Below, in pieces: positions 5,081 to 7,243 of a stretch of 7,243 nucleotides of DNA (position 1 is its first letter; each line of letters begins with the position of its first letter). Origin of the DNA: Burkholderiaceae bacterium (GTDB lineage: Bacteria; Pseudomonadota; Gammaproteobacteria; Burkholderiales; Burkholderiaceae_C); the NCBI GenBank assembly GCA_017999135.1, contig JAGOBT010000156.1, positions 1 through 7,243 on the forward strand, in the 5' to 3' direction. The notes beneath the pieces were generated by a model. The model saw nothing but the letters and a program-made list of their open reading frames with translations, was not told where the DNA came from and searched no databases. Position numbers and translations under genes: made by a program.

Positions 5081-6505
5081 ATGAACATCATCATCCTGGG
5101 CGCCGGCCGCGTGGGCGAAAGCGTGGCCGAGAGCCTGGTGAGCGAGAAAAACGACATCACCGTCGTCGACACCAGCCCCGAGCGCCTGCGCAGCCTGCAG
5201 GAACGGATGGACCTGCGTGGCGTGGCCGGCAATGGCATCCAGCCGTCGGTGCTGGAAGCCGCTGGCGCGCGCGACGCCGACATGCTGATCGCCTGCACGC
5301 CCGCTGATGAAACCAACTTGGTGGCCTGCAAGGTGGCGCACCTGCAGTTCGGCATCCCCACGCGCATTGCCCGGCTGCGCTCGGCCGAGCTGCAGCAGGG
5401 CAGCCCCCTGCTGGGGCCGGACGGCTTTGCGGTGGATGCGGTGCTGTGCCCTGAAGAATCGGTCACGGCCACCATCCGCAAGCTGATCGAGTACCCCGAG
5501 GCGCTGCAGGTGCTGGAATTCGCCGGCGGTGCCGTCAGCATGCTGGCGGTGCGGGTGGTGGGCGGCGGGCCGATGGTGCGGCACGTGATCTCCGAGCTGC
5601 CGCAGCTGGTGCCCGACGTGCCGATGCGCTTTGTCGCCATCTACCGCCAGGACGAGCATGGCAACGACCAGCGTGTGGTGTGCAATGGCGCCACCCGCAT
5701 CGAGCCGGGCGATGAGGTCTTCGTGCTGGCCGCCACCGCCGACATCCGCCGCGTGCTGGACGCCCTGCGCCTGCGGGATGCACCGGTGCGGCGGGTGATG
5801 ATCGCCGGTGGCGGCAAGGTGGGCCTGCGGCTGGCGCGGCACATCCAGGGCCAGTACCGCATCAAGCTGATCGAGCCGCGCCAGGAGCGCTGTGAATACC
5901 TCAGCACCCAGCTGGGCAGCGACGTGCTGGTGCTGCGCGGCGACGCCACCGACGAAGACCTGCTCGAGCAGGAGCAGGTGCAGGACACCGACCTGTTCAT
6001 CGCCCTGACCAACGACGACGAGGACAACATCATGTCGTGCCTGCTGGCCAAGCGCATGGGCGCGGGTCGGGTGGTGGCCCTGATCAACCGCCGCGCCTAT
6101 GCCGAGCTGGTGCAGGGCACGCAGATCGACATTGCGCTGAGCCCGGCCCAGACCGTGATCGGCGAGTTGCTGGCCCATGTGCGGCGCGGCGACGTGGCCG
6201 CTGTCTACAGCCTGCGCCGGGGGGCGGCCGAGGCGCTGGAGGCCGTGGCCCGCGGCGACCGCAAGACCAGCAAGGTGGTGGGCCGGCGCATCGACGAGAT
6301 CAAGCTGCCGCCGGGCGCGCAGATCGGCGCCATCGTGCGCGGGGCGGAGCCCGCCGGCCCGGACAGCCCGCCGCCGCAGGTGATCATTCCCCACCACGAC
6401 ACGGTGATCGAGCGCGATGACCATGTGATCGTCTTCGTGCCTCGCAAGCGTCAGGTGCGTGACGTGGAGAAGCTGTTCCAGGTGGGCGCCACCTTCCTGT
6501 TCTAG
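5081..6505 (+). CDS. trkA: Trk potassium uptake regulatory subunit TrkA
   Basis: Peripheral cytoplasmic protein that assembles on the TrkH pore and gates potassium entry according to bound nucleotides. The 474-aa product (E. coli about 458) is a tandem duplication of RCK domains. The first Rossmann half has GAGRVG at 7-12 and acidic Asp30 at the end of strand 2; the second has GGGKVG at 243-248 and Glu265 at the equivalent place. TrkA-C domains lie at roughly 140-225 and 370-455. The first half ends its Rossmann segment with NLVACKVAH (79-87). A short Pro/Gly-rich insert, AEPAGPDSPPP at 422-432, sits in the last TrkA-C domain and explains part of the extra length. trkH follows after 8 nt, so the two are an operon. 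No Shine-Dalgarno precedes the ATG, but the glycine motif seven residues on fixes the N-terminus. Confidence 0.97.
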   Translation: MNIIILGAGRVGESVAESLVSEKNDITVVDTSPERLRSLQERMDLRGVAGNGIQPSVLEAAGARDADMLIACTPADETNLVACKVAHLQFGIPTRIARLRSAELQQGSPLLGPDGFAVDAVLCPEESVTATIRKLIEYPEALQVLEFAGGAVSMLAVRVVGGGPMVRHVISELPQLVPDVPMRFVAIYRQDEHGNDQRVVCNGATRIEPGDEVFVLAATADIRRVLDALRLRDAPVRRVMIAGGGKVGLRLARHIQGQYRIKLIEPRQERCEYLSTQLGSDVLVLRGDATDEDLLEQEQVQDTDLFIALTNDDEDNIMSCLLAKRMGAGRVVALINRRAYAELVQGTQIDIALSPAQTVIGELLAHVRRGDVAAVYSLRRGAAEALEAVARGDRKTSKVVGRRIDEIKLPPGAQIGAIVRGAEPAGPDSPPPQVIIPHHDTVIERDDHVIVFVPRKRQVRDVEKLFQVGATFLF

Positions 6506-6513
6506 CCGCCGCG

Positions 6514-7243
6514 ATGAATTCCCCGCTGGCTGTCGTCGCCCTGGTGGGCCGCATGGTGGTGCTGTTTGCGCTGCTGCTGCTGGTGCCGCTGGCCTTTGCG
6601 CTGGTGCAGCAGGATGCTGGCGTGCAGCCCTTCGTCAGCGCCATCGTCGTCACCCTGGCCGCAGGCCTGGGCCTGAGCCTGATCACCCGCCGCTTCCGGC
6701 GCGAGTTGCAGCCGCGCGACGGCTTCGTGCTGGTGGGGCTGACCTGGACGCTGCTGCCGGCCTTTGCGGCCATGCCGCTGTGGCTGGCCATCCCCGGCCT
6801 GAGCGCCACCGATGCCTATTTCGAGGCCATGTCGGGCCTGACCGCCACCGGCGCCACGGTACTCACCGGGCTGGACACCCTGCCGCTCAGCGTGAACGTG
6901 TGGCGCTGCTTCATGGTGCTGATCGGCGGGCTGGGCATCATCGTGCTGGCGGTGGCGGTGCTGCCGCTGCTGGGCGTGGGTGCGTCGCAGCTGTTCAAGG
7001 CCGAGACCGCCGGCCCGATGAAGGACCAGAAGCTGACGCCGCGCATGGCCGAGACGGCACGGGGTCTGTGGGCGGTGTACTTTCTGGTTTCCGGCGCGTG
7101 CTTTCTGGCCTATCGGGCCGCCGGCATGGGCTGGGCAGACGCCTTCATGCACATGTGCACCACCATGGGCCTGGGCGGCTTCTCGTCGTACGACGCCAGC
7201 ATCGGCCACTTCCAGTCGCCGCTGATCGAGGCGGTGGCCATCG
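6514..7243 (+). CDS. trkH: Trk potassium channel subunit TrkH, 3' end beyond the window
   Basis: Membrane-embedded potassium-translocating subunit, here residues 1-243 of a protein that usually has about 480; no stop is reached. The frame is open from ATG 6514 and has no competing stop. Hydrophobic segments lie near 7-31, 39-58, 70-93, 128-153 and 184-205. The first pore loop is YFEAMSGLTATGATVL (102-117), the selectivity-filter region of the TrkH/KtrB family. IGGLGIIVLAVAVLPLLGVG follows at 137-156, then KAETAGP-KD-KLTPR at 162-177. The second pore loop is CTTMGLGGFSSYD at 215-227. These order and spacings are those of TrkH/TrkG rather than KdpA. It starts 8 nt after the trkA stop without an obvious Shine-Dalgarno sequence, so translation is probably coupled to trkA. 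Confidence 0.96.
   Translation, partial: MNSPLAVVALVGRMVVLFALLLLVPLAFALVQQDAGVQPFVSAIVVTLAAGLGLSLITRRFRRELQPRDGFVLVGLTWTLLPAFAAMPLWLAIPGLSATDAYFEAMSGLTATGATVLTGLDTLPLSVNVWRCFMVLIGGLGIIVLAVAVLPLLGVGASQLFKAETAGPMKDQKLTPRMAETARGLWAVYFLVSGACFLAYRAAGMGWADAFMHMCTTMGLGGFSSYDASIGHFQSPLIEAVAI

Noticed and set aside
4958..6424. Upstream extension of the GntR frame, giving a 604-codon open frame antisense to trkA
   Set aside because: Only the last 115 codons encode a recognisable winged helix. The rest mirrors trkA and crosses the predicted promoter and operator.

Overview
The window is a GC-rich chromosomal segment (third codon positions strongly biased to G/C) with ordinary core-type genes. Gene content, protein style and promoters suggest a betaproteobacterium of the order Burkholderiales, perhaps near the Rubrivivax/Leptothrix/Ideonella group. 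That placement is inference from style, not from a search. I see no insertion sequence, prophage, CRISPR array, tRNA or rRNA.

Layout, left to right. (1) The left edge holds the first 20 codons of an unidentified minus-strand gene with a strong ribosome-binding site. Upstream of it on the same strand is an arginase-superfamily hydrolase, best called agmatinase (speB). (2) A regulatory intergenic region of about 300 bp (1060-1364) separates speB from the divergent isocitrate lyase gene aceA. It holds several nested inverted repeats, a sigma-54-like element facing speB and a sigma-70-like promoter facing aceA. (3) aceA ends at a strong rho-independent terminator. (4) A compact minus-strand operon follows. 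In transcription order it encodes a short YtrA-type GntR repressor, an ABC ATPase and an ABC-2 type six-helix permease, with intergenic gaps of 1 and 11 nt. Its promoter carries a GGTG-N16-CACC palindrome, a good candidate for the repressor's own operator. (5) Divergent from it are trkA and the 5' two-thirds or so of a potassium channel gene, trkH. The two are 8 nt apart and encode the Trk potassium uptake system. trkA may be transcribed almost without a leader.

How they work together: SpeB yields putrescine and urea from agmatine (polyamine/nitrogen metabolism). AceA feeds the glyoxylate shunt for growth on acetate, fatty acids or other C2 sources. The GntR-ABC set looks like a self-regulated, envelope-stress-type exporter. 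TrkA gates the TrkH potassium pore according to nucleotide binding. These four units look like separate transcription units rather than one pathway.

I did not find a clearly new biological system. The most interesting signals are non-coding: the layered operators between speB and aceA, and the GntR operator.
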